Below are positions 6,510-12,569 of a stretch of DNA of 12,569 bases, one piece after another. The notes beneath the pieces are model-generated. The model saw only the letters and a program-made list of their open reading frames with translations. It did no database searches and had not been told where the DNA came from. The translations under genes were made by a program, and so were the position numbers. The stretch covers positions 1 to 12,569 of the forward strand of contig CAZOMY010000053.1 of the NCBI GenBank assembly GCA_964581115.1. Direction: 5' to 3'. Origin of the DNA: 2-02-FULL-55-14 sp964581115 (GTDB lineage Bacteria; Bacteroidota; Ignavibacteria; UBA10030). Positions within the stretch are counted from its first letter, which is position 1, and the number at the start of each line of letters is the position of its first letter.

Positions 6510-6955
6510 GCGACTGCGTTCATTGTTCTCACGAGATTCGGTCGGTCGAAGACGCCTGCGCGTGGTGCGGCCGCTGGCAGAACGGCCACATGCCGATGTG
6601 CGAGACGCATTCGACAACGCCGTCCATCGGCCTCTGCGTGGTTTGCGCGCGGCCGTTGTGTGGAGACTGTGCGCGACGCGAGAATGGCCGGCTCTTCTGC
6701 GACGATCCGGCCCACCCGGCCTTCATGGCCGACCACACGCTTGTCGCGACCTTCGAGAGCGAGTTCGACGCCGATTGGCTGACGGTGCTCCTCCGCCGTG
6801 CCGGGATCCCGGCAACGACCTTCGCGTTCCGCGAGCATGTGTCGTCATGGTGGTTTCCGCTGGCGGGAGGCGTGCGGGTCTTCATCCCATCATCGAACGT
6901 GGAAGCGGCACGCACCCTGCTGGCCGATTTGACCGATCTGACCCATCACCTGTGA
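6506..6955 (+). CDS. Zinc-finger (B-box-like) protein with DUF2007 domain
   Basis: A 149-residue protein. The N-terminal part is Cys-rich: C4-xx-C7 and C18-xx-C21 make a zinc-ribbon-like pair, then C32-xx-H35, C44-xx-C47, C52-xx-C55, C65 and H70 follow a B-box-type spacing. The C-terminal half (about 74-145, LVATFESEFDADWLTVLLRRAGIPATTF to VFIPSSNVEAARTLL) matches DUF2007, a small domain suggested to act in signalling. No membrane segment is obvious. The ATG at 6506 overlaps the protease stop by four bases; the frame is open for about 1 kb upstream but only as a shadow of the preceding genes. It could be an adaptor or regulator for the membrane proteins on either side; this is inference. Confidence 0.85.
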   Translation: MSDCVHCSHEIRSVEDACAWCGRWQNGHMPMCETHSTTPSIGLCVVCARPLCGDCARRENGRLFCDDPAHPAFMADHTLVATFESEFDADWLTVLLRRAGIPATTFAFREHVSSWWFPLAGGVRVFIPSSNVEAARTLLADLTDLTHHL

Positions 6956-6959
6956 TCGT

Positions 6960-7919
6960 ATGAGCGCCACGAGTCCGTTCTCAACCCTGCCGCAGCGGGT
7001 GGCGGTGGCCGCCGTGGCCATTCCGGCGATCGTGTGGGTCACGCTGCAGGGAGGCTACTGGTTCTTCGGCCTGGTGACGGTCATTTCGTTCCTCGCCCTT
7101 CATGAATTCTACGGACTCACGGTCGCCAAAGGTGCGAAGCCGCAGCGTCGGGTCGGTCTGGCGTTCGGCCTGTTTCTGAATCTTGCATTCGTCTACGAGC
7201 GAGTGCAGGTCGAGACCTACACGGCGTTCGCTTCGATGGGCATCGCATTGAGCATGTTCTCGATGCATCAGTTCATCCTGGTGATCCTGCTGGTCTTTGC
7301 GCTCGTGGTGGGGCTCGTGGAGCTCTTTCGTACTGACGGCTCGGCACTTGTCAATGCAGGGGCGACGGTGCTCGGCGTGTTGCTCATTCCGTTCTTCTTC
7401 GGGACGCTCATAGGTCTGCGGGAGTTGTTCCCGTATGGCTTCCCTGTGCCGAGGTTCTTTCCGGTCGGCATTGCGGGGGACGTCGAGCTGGCGCAGATCA
7501 ATGCATGGGGTGGATGGACGGTCGTGACCCTGCTCGCGTCGATATGGATCTGCGATACTGCGGCCTATTTTGGCGGACTGACCTGGGGAAAGCATCGGCT
7601 GTTCGAGCGCGTAAGCCCGAAGAAGTCCTGGGAAGGTGCGGTCTTCGGGTTCATTGGGGCCGTCGCCACGTGGCTGGCGGCCCGGTGGCTGGCGCTCGCC
7701 TACCTTTCCCTGACGCACGCCCTTGTGCTGGGCATGCTCGTGGGGGTCTTCGGCCAGATCGGGGACCTCGTGGAGTCTCGGTTCAAGCGCGACTCCGGGG
7801 TCAAGGATTCATCGTCGCTCCTTCCGGGCCATGGCGGGGTCTACGACCGATTCGACAGCCTCGTGTTCCTGTCACCCATCATCTATTTGTACATCGACTT
7901 CGTGGTCTTGTCTCCCTGA
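6960..7919 (+). CDS. cdsA: Phosphatidate cytidylyltransferase
   Basis: A 319-residue integral membrane enzyme that makes CDP-diacylglycerol from phosphatidic acid and CTP, the branch point for all major bacterial phospholipids. The PROSITE-type signature is intact at residues 273-300: S273-R-F-K276-R277, K282-D283, PGHGG at 289-293 and D296-R-F-D299. Upstream motifs SPKKSWEG and GQIGDLVESRFKR are also as expected. Several transmembrane segments precede the catalytic tail, including about 10-45 and 95-120. It starts four bases after the preceding stop and ends the operon; a repeat-rich gap follows. Typical length for the family is slightly below this. Confidence 0.97.
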   Translation: MSATSPFSTLPQRVAVAAVAIPAIVWVTLQGGYWFFGLVTVISFLALHEFYGLTVAKGAKPQRRVGLAFGLFLNLAFVYERVQVETYTAFASMGIALSMFSMHQFILVILLVFALVVGLVELFRTDGSALVNAGATVLGVLLIPFFFGTLIGLRELFPYGFPVPRFFPVGIAGDVELAQINAWGGWTVVTLLASIWICDTAAYFGGLTWGKHRLFERVSPKKSWEGAVFGFIGAVATWLAARWLALAYLSLTHALVLGMLVGVFGQIGDLVESRFKRDSGVKDSSSLLPGHGGVYDRFDSLVFLSPIIYLYIDFVVLSP

Positions 7920-7930
7920 GAAAGCATAGC

Positions 7931-7964
7931 CACAAAGAGCACAAAGCGCACAAAGAAGAGTAAG
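7931..7964. repeat. 9-base repeat, CACAAAG class, after cdsA
   Basis: CACAAAG recurs three times at a 9-base step (7931-7937, 7940-7946, 7949-7955), with the last unit drifting to AAGAGTAAG. It starts 12 bases after the cdsA stop. The unit resembles the 9-base repeat at 4542-4616, but here there is only one arm and no inverted partner. Confidence 0.75.
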
Positions 7965-7996
7965 GCAGGTCGAGATCAAGAAGCATGTTCGCGGAA

Positions 7997-8038
7997 GGTC
8001 AAGGGACCAACGGAGATGCGATGCCCCGTTCAATGACC
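7997..8038. other. Weak inverted repeat in the cdsA-rimO gap
   Basis: GGTCA (7997-8001) pairs with TGACC (8034-8038), and AACGG (8009-8013) with CCGTT (8026-8030), around a 12-base loop, with an unequal internal loop between the two stems. It could be a transcript-end structure for the upstream operon, but there is no T-run and the stems are short. Confidence 0.25.
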
Positions 8039-8071
8039 CCTTCCCTCAACCTCCCTCCTCCAACCTTCCAC
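8037..8071. repeat. Pyrimidine-rich 7-base repeat before rimO
   Basis: Five units in register: CCCCTTC, CCTCAAC, CTCCCTC, CTCCAAC, CTTCCAC. On the other strand it reads as an AGGTTGG/AGGAGGG array like the one at 2381-2422. It ends 16 bases before the TTG start of rimO, so it lies in the leader of that operon. Confidence 0.65.
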
Positions 8072-8087
8072 TTTACAGTGATCTCCC

Positions 8088-9386
8088 TTGTCTCAGACCT
8101 CCACGGATAGGATCCACGTCGTCACGCTCGGCTGTTCGAAGAACCTCGTCGACAGCGAAGCGCTCCTCGGTCAACTGAAGCTGAGCCGGGCGCCGCTGAC
8201 GGATGACGTCGACCAGGCAGACACGGTCGTGATCAACACCTGCGGATTCATCGAAGCGGCCAAGCAGGAGTCGATCAATGCCATTCTCGAAGCGGTTGAG
8301 CGAAAGAAGCGAGGAGAGATCCGAAAAGTTGTGGTGATGGGTTGTCTCTCCGAACGCTTTCGCAAGGAACTCCAGGCGGAGATCCCCGACGTCGATTCCT
8401 ACTACGGGTCCAATGAGATGCCGGCGGTGCTGGCCGACCTGGGGATCGACTACAAGAAGGAACTGCTGGGCGAGCGACTGCTGACAACGCCGTCGCATTT
8501 CGCGTATCTGAAGATATCGGAGGGTTGCGACAATCCGTGCTCGTTCTGCGCCATTCCGCTGATGCGCGGCGGCCATCGCACGAAGCCCATGGACCAGGTT
8601 CTGGCGGAGGCCCGTCAACTGGCCCGGAAGGGCGTCAAAGAGTTGATCCTGATCGGTCAGGACACGACGTACTACGGGCTCGACACGACGGGAGAACGGA
8701 ACCTCTACGACCTCATCGGTCGTCTGAACGATGTGGAGGGTATCGAGTGGATCCGGCTGATGTACGCTTATCCGGCGAAATTCCCGATGCGCCTTCTCGA
8801 TGCATTCCGGGATTTTCCCGCGTTGGTTCCCTACATTGATATGCCGGTCCAGCACAGCTCCGACCGCGTGCTGAAGTCGATGCGGCGGGGGATCTCGAGT
8901 CGAGCCCTGCGCGAGCTGATCGCGACGATGCAGGAACGGGTGCCGGGCATCGCCCTGCGGACGACGCTGATTGTCGGCTATCCGGCGGAGACGGAGGAGG
9001 CTTTCGCCGACCTGCTGGACTTCGTGCGGTCGGTACGGTTCCATCGGCTGGGAGTCTTTACGTATTCTCAGGAAGAAGGGACGCCGGCGTACGAGCTGGG
9101 AGATCCGGTGCCGCCGGATGTAAAGGAGGAGCGCCAGGAAGCGATCATGCAAGCTCAGATGGAGATCGCGGCCGAGCGTAACGCTTCGATCGTGGGATCG
9201 ACGCAACGCGTGCTCGTCGACCGGCACGAGGGACCTTGGTCGATCGGCAGAACCGCCTGGGATGCTCCTGAGATCGACCAAGAGGTTCGCGTCGAGCATC
9301 ACACCCCGCTGCAGGTGGGCAATTTCTACGAGGTGCGGATCACGGCCGCAGAGGAATTCGACCTCACGGGAAAGCCGATCCGCTGA
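8088..9386 (+). CDS. rimO: Ribosomal protein S12 methylthiotransferase RimO
   Basis: A 432-residue radical-SAM enzyme that adds a methylthio group to a conserved Asp of ribosomal protein S12. The N-terminal MTTase domain has the three iron-sulfur Cys residues C16 (LGCSKNLVDSE), C52 (NTCGFI) and C86 (MGCLSER). The radical-SAM cluster is C147-xxx-C151-xx-C154 (EGCDNPCSFC), followed by RGGHRTKP. A TRAM domain closes the protein (about 368-432). The LVDSEALL signature and the residues after the radical-SAM cluster favour RimO over MiaB. In-frame TGA at 8079-8081 and the closeness of the first motif force the TTG at 8088 as start, without a Shine-Dalgarno sequence. It heads an operon with the GWxTD and Omp85 genes. 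Confidence 0.95.
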   Translation: MSQTSTDRIHVVTLGCSKNLVDSEALLGQLKLSRAPLTDDVDQADTVVINTCGFIEAAKQESINAILEAVERKKRGEIRKVVVMGCLSERFRKELQAEIPDVDSYYGSNEMPAVLADLGIDYKKELLGERLLTTPSHFAYLKISEGCDNPCSFCAIPLMRGGHRTKPMDQVLAEARQLARKGVKELILIGQDTTYYGLDTTGERNLYDLIGRLNDVEGIEWIRLMYAYPAKFPMRLLDAFRDFPALVPYIDMPVQHSSDRVLKSMRRGISSRALRELIATMQERVPGIALRTTLIVGYPAETEEAFADLLDFVRSVRFHRLGVFTYSQEEGTPAYELGDPVPPDVKEERQEAIMQAQMEIAAERNASIVGSTQRVLVDRHEGPWSIGRTAWDAPEIDQEVRVEHHTPLQVGNFYEVRITAAEEFDLTGKPIR

Positions 9387-9387
9387 C

Positions 9388-9401
9388 GGAGGCCGAGGTG
9401 A
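9388..9401 (+). promoter_or_regulatory. Two alternative Shine-Dalgarno sites for the GWxTD gene
   Basis: GGAGG (9388-9392) lies five bases before GTG at 9398, and GAGGTGA (9395-9401) lies five bases before ATG at 9407. Both starts are in frame and give nearly the same protein, so the true start cannot be decided from sequence. Confidence 0.5.
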
Positions 9402-10717
9402 CAGATATGACAAACAAGCGAACGATCATCCGACTCGTGTTCTTGGGCCTGGTCCCGTCGATCGTCGGTTGGGCCCAGGTGGAGATGACCGACCGTCGTC
9501 CGGCACGACCTTCGAGCATCTTCATGGACGTCCTGTCGTACGCTTCGGCCGATTCCGGCAGGTCGAAGGTGGAACTCTACCTGCAGGTGCCGTATGAGGA
9601 GATCACCTTCGTGCGGAAGGGGGATGAATTTGTCGGGGCGTTCGACATCTCGGCGAGCATTTCCACGGCTGACGGCGAGCCGGTGTGGAACCGACTTCAA
9701 ACGGTCGAAGTGAAGACGAAGGATTTCTCGCAGACGACGTCGAACCGCCTGTCCTCCCTCCGGCAATTGAGCTTCGAGATGGAACCGGGACCGTTCGACC
9801 TGCGCGTCGAGGTGCGCGACCAGGAGTCTCGCAAAACGACGACGCTGCGTCGCAAGATCCTTGTCAGCGACTTTCATCAGGGACGCCTCGCCTTGAGCGA
9901 CGTCATGCTCGTGAATCGTCTGACGAGCACCGGCGACCGGCGCAACATCACCCCCAACATCTCGGGCTTTGTCGGAGACCAGTCCGAGGGCTTCTTCATC
10001 TTCTACGAAATGTACTCCCACGAGGTCCCGACGCCGGTCCGACTGGTGGCGACGATCCAGAACTCCAACCGCGACTCCGTCGGTGGACTTGAGCAGATTG
10101 AAACACCTTCGGGCTCGACCCACCAGGTGTTCATGAAATTCGGCGACCTTCAGCTGCCGATCGGTCCCTACATCATCCGGGTGGGAGCGTATCCTGTCGA
10201 CGCGCCGGCCACCGATGCGAACCGCCTTGCGGCGACGTCGCGCACCTTCACCATGCGATGGTCCGACCTGCCGTTCTCGATCGTCGACCTCGACCTGGCC
10301 ATCGAGCAGATGCGGTACGTGGCCCGCCAGACCGACATCGACCAGATCCGGGCCGGCGAGACCGCTGAGGACAGACGCCTTCGGTTCCTGGAGTTCTGGA
10401 ACAAGCGCGACCCCGACCCGCAAACGACGCGGAACGAACTGATGGAGGAGTACTATCATCGGATCGAGTACGCCAACCGCAATTTCACGCATTACCTCGA
10501 GGGCTGGCGCACCGACCGCGGCATGGTCTACATCCGCTTCGGCGCCCCCGAGAACATTGAGCGTCATCCGTTCGAGACGAACTCGCGGCCGTACGAAGTG
10601 TGGCACTACTACAACCTCAATTATGAGTTCGTGTTCGTCGACGAAACGGGCTTCGGCGACTACCGGCTGCGCTATCCCACGACCGACCTGCTCGGCCGGG
10701 AGCGCCCCATCCGCTGA
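9398..10717 (+). CDS. Secreted GWxTD-domain protein
   Basis: A 439-residue protein (436 if it starts at ATG 9407). An N-terminal hydrophobic stretch (IIRLVFLGLVPSIVGWAQ) indicates a signal peptide. The middle (about 30-290) is predicted beta-rich, with sandwich-like strands such as KVELYLQVPYEEITF and FDLRVEVRDQE. The C-terminal GWxTD domain carries G369-W-R-T-D373 within YLEGWRTDRGMVYIRFGAP, followed by YEVWHYYNLNYEFVFVDETGFGDYRL. This domain is typical of FCB-group secreted proteins, and its function is not established. It starts 11 bases after the rimO stop, and the Omp85 gene follows after 15 bases. Co-transcription with Omp85 suggests an envelope role, perhaps as a periplasmic partner; that is inference. 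Confidence 0.9.
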   Translation: MTDMTNKRTIIRLVFLGLVPSIVGWAQVEMTDRRPARPSSIFMDVLSYASADSGRSKVELYLQVPYEEITFVRKGDEFVGAFDISASISTADGEPVWNRLQTVEVKTKDFSQTTSNRLSSLRQLSFEMEPGPFDLRVEVRDQESRKTTTLRRKILVSDFHQGRLALSDVMLVNRLTSTGDRRNITPNISGFVGDQSEGFFIFYEMYSHEVPTPVRLVATIQNSNRDSVGGLEQIETPSGSTHQVFMKFGDLQLPIGPYIIRVGAYPVDAPATDANRLAATSRTFTMRWSDLPFSIVDLDLAIEQMRYVARQTDIDQIRAGETAEDRRLRFLEFWNKRDPDPQTTRNELMEEYYHRIEYANRNFTHYLEGWRTDRGMVYIRFGAPENIERHPFETNSRPYEVWHYYNLNYEFVFVDETGFGDYRLRYPTTDLLGRERPIR

Positions 10718-10732
10718 CCGGCCTTCGACATC

Positions 10733-12460
10733 ATGTCGACCTTGCTGCGAACTTCCTTTTTGCTGGCGGCTCTTGGGGCCGCCAGTGTTCTTTTGAAGGC
10801 ACAGATCGACCCGTCGCCCGGACAGGTCCGCGTCACGCTGTCGGGGGTCGCGCGTGAATTCGCTTCCGACCTTCAGGCGGTCGTGGCGCGCGACACGACG
10901 GTCGGACGGGATTCCCTGGTGGCGTTGGTGCGGAGATGGTACGCGGAGCAGGGCTTTCTGCATGCCGAGGCAGCGGTCGAACGGATGGAGGCCGGCGAAT
11001 GGTCTGTGCGGGTGGTGGAAGGACCGCCGGCGACCGTCGGCGAGCTTCGCATCGAGGGACTCGGGCCGGCCGAGATCGACGAACTGCGCGAATCGCTCAC
11101 GCTCAAGCCCGGCGAGCGGTTCCATCCCGAACGGCTCGAGCGCGACATCGCAACCATGCTGGACCGCGTCGAGCGCTCCGGCCGTCCGCTGGCTTCGGCC
11201 TCGATCGAGGGCTTCGATGACGTCGACGACGGGTCAACCTGTCGCGTCGACATCATCATCCGCGTCACTCCCGGACCTGCGCTGACCATCGGTGCCGTAC
11301 GTGTGGCGGGCAACAGCGCCACGACAGCAGCGACAGTGCGACGCGCCTCGGGACTCCGCGAAGGAGACCTCTGGACCTCTCGCTCGGCAGCCGCAGCCGT
11401 CCGACGGCTGCATCGCACGCGCCTCTTCACCAATGTCGGAGAGCCGCTCGTCGAATTGAATGAGCAGCAACGGCTCATCATCACATTGCCGGTGACCGAA
11501 GGACGTCATAGCTCATTCGACGGAATGGTCGGCTATCTGCCCCCGACCGCCGACGGCGGCGCGGGAACGATCACCGGTCTCGTCGACGTTCGCCTGGGCA
11601 ATCTCCTCGGAACAGCCAGGAGACTCTCGTTGCGCTGGTTCCAGGAGCGACAGGCGACGCAAGAGATCGACGTGGCCTATCGTGAGCCGTGGGTGCTGGA
11701 TTCCGAGATCGATGCCGACCTGACATTCCACCAGCGCAAGCAGGATTCCTTGTTTGTACGACAGCAGGTCGGTTTGGGGGCGTTCGGCCGGCTGGACGGA
11801 TCGATCTCGGTCGGAGGGAGCTACACGCAGTTGAGCACAACGCCGATCGAAGGCTACGGCGCCTCCGTACTGTCGTCGAGCGATCAGCGGCTGTTCGGGC
11901 TTCGATTCGAGGTTGACACCCGCGACGACGCTGTAACGCCGAGGGTGGGAGCCTTCTACGCAGCCGACCTGCAAGCAGGGCGCAAACGGTCGTCGGGCGT
12001 CGGGGTCTCGACGAGCACATCGATGCAGCGTCTGAGGGCCGACGTGGCCTTCGCCGTCTCCCCGTTCCGTGCGCAGACGTTCATCGTCGAGGCGCATGGC
12101 ATCGACGTCCGCAGCGGAACACTCGACCCTGCCGACCTGGTACGCCTCGGCGGGGCCACCAGCGTGCGCGGTTATCGCGAGGGTGAGTTCCTCGGTTCAC
12201 AACTGGCCTGGGCCACTCTTGAACACCGCTTCTTCTTTACATCGCGGTCGTTCCTTGGCGCGTTCGTGGATGGCGCTTTCATCAGCCGTCCGTCGTTGGC
12301 GTCGATCGGGCTCGCCGCATCCGAGGTCGTCCGGTTCGGATACGGCCTGACGCTGCGTGTTGACGCGCCGGTCGGCCTTCTCGGTGTCAGCATCGCGCTC
12401 GGCGAAGGGGATGGCTTTGGTGATGCCAAACTGCATGTGAGGGTGCAGTCGGAATTCTAG
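10733..12460 (+). CDS. Omp85-superfamily outer-membrane protein (BamA/TamA-like)
   Basis: A 575-residue outer-membrane protein with a signal peptide (MSTLLRTSFLLAALGAASVLLKAQ). POTRA-like repeats fill about residues 30-255: one weak copy (about 30-98), one from VGELRIEGLGPAEID to IIIRVTPG, and one from IGAVRVAGNSATT to LFTNVGEP. The C-terminal half is a beta-barrel (about 256-575) with the Omp85 motif V478-R-G-Y481 (LGGATSVRGYREGEFLG) and a terminal Phe. The length is near that of TamA and well below most BamA proteins, and POTRA domains appear to be three. It may assemble or export a particular outer-membrane or surface protein. It begins 15 bases after the GWxTD gene and ends the operon. 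Confidence 0.93.
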   Translation: MSTLLRTSFLLAALGAASVLLKAQIDPSPGQVRVTLSGVAREFASDLQAVVARDTTVGRDSLVALVRRWYAEQGFLHAEAAVERMEAGEWSVRVVEGPPATVGELRIEGLGPAEIDELRESLTLKPGERFHPERLERDIATMLDRVERSGRPLASASIEGFDDVDDGSTCRVDIIIRVTPGPALTIGAVRVAGNSATTAATVRRASGLREGDLWTSRSAAAAVRRLHRTRLFTNVGEPLVELNEQQRLIITLPVTEGRHSSFDGMVGYLPPTADGGAGTITGLVDVRLGNLLGTARRLSLRWFQERQATQEIDVAYREPWVLDSEIDADLTFHQRKQDSLFVRQQVGLGAFGRLDGSISVGGSYTQLSTTPIEGYGASVLSSSDQRLFGLRFEVDTRDDAVTPRVGAFYAADLQAGRKRSSGVGVSTSTSMQRLRADVAFAVSPFRAQTFIVEAHGIDVRSGTLDPADLVRLGGATSVRGYREGEFLGSQLAWATLEHRFFFTSRSFLGAFVDGAFISRPSLASIGLAASEVVRFGYGLTLRVDAPVGLLGVSIALGEGDGFGDAKLHVRVQSEF

Positions 12461-12473
12461 AAGGGAAGCAAGA

Positions 12474-12564
12474 GGTGAGATGTAAGATGTGAGATGGAAG
12501 ATGGAAGATGGAAGATGGAAGATGGAAGATGGAAGATGTGAGATGTGAGATGTGAGATGTCACA
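12474..12564. repeat. Thirteen-unit 7-base tandem repeat at window end
   Basis: Units in exact register: GGTGAGA, TGTAAGA, TGTGAGA, six identical TGGAAGA (12495-12536), three TGTGAGA and TGTCACA. It is the most regular array in the window. It starts 13 bases after the Omp85 stop and may continue past the window. The six perfect copies suggest recent slippage expansion. Confidence 0.92.
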
Positions 12565-12569
12565 GAAAC

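Noticed and set aside
8073..9413. 446-residue open frame on the minus strand
   Set aside because: It is the antisense shadow of rimO, whose motifs are complete on the plus strand.
9326..11125. 599-residue open frame on the minus strand
   Set aside because: It lies opposite the GWxTD and Omp85 genes, is rich in Arg and His, and shows no known domain. Long antisense frames are common in GC-rich genes.

Overview
The window reads as chromosomal DNA from a Gram-negative, GC-rich member of the Fibrobacterota-Chlorobiota-Bacteroidota (FCB) group, possibly Kapabacteria or Ignavibacteria-like. This placement is inferred from a GWxTD-domain secreted protein, an outer-membrane Omp85 protein, a DUF3108 protein, a bacterial deoxyhypusine-synthase-like protein, and starts mostly without a strong Shine-Dalgarno sequence. 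It is not proven. All eleven supported genes are on the + strand. No integrase, transposase, rRNA, tRNA or CRISPR was found.

Layout. A secreted protein with two NTF2-like domains (63-1058) is followed by a 628-base gene-free stretch that holds a candidate integron-type attC recombination site and gene cassette (about 1175-1557). Next come an orphan OmpR-type response regulator (1687-2373), a family 9 glycosyltransferase (2560-3606) and a secreted DUF3108 protein (3753-4544). A tightly packed operon follows: deoxyhypusine-synthase-like protein, CPBP membrane protease, zinc-finger/DUF2007 protein and phosphatidate cytidylyltransferase CdsA (4645-7919, with two ATGA overlaps and one 4-base gap). 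A second operon carries the ribosomal protein S12 methylthiotransferase RimO, a GWxTD protein and a short TamA-sized Omp85 protein (8088-12460).

Themes. The gene set is mostly envelope-directed: lipid precursor synthesis (CdsA), glycan or LPS transfer (GT9), outer-membrane protein assembly (Omp85), several secreted proteins and a membrane protease. RimO is a translation housekeeping enzyme.

The most unusual feature is between the genes. Nearly every intergenic gap carries degenerate tandem repeats with a strict 7-base step (positions 1-40, 1087-1142, 1551-1620, 2381-2422, 2461-2516, 3603-3637, 3647-3723, 8037-8071, 12474-12564) or a 9-base step (4542-4616, 7931-7964). The unit sequence differs from site to site while the period holds. 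One 9-base set forms a long hairpin that begins in the stop codon of the gene before it. The second notable feature is the attC-like site, which has matching R and L boxes, bulged bases on one arm, and a perfect 11-base inverted repeat at the expected cassette start.
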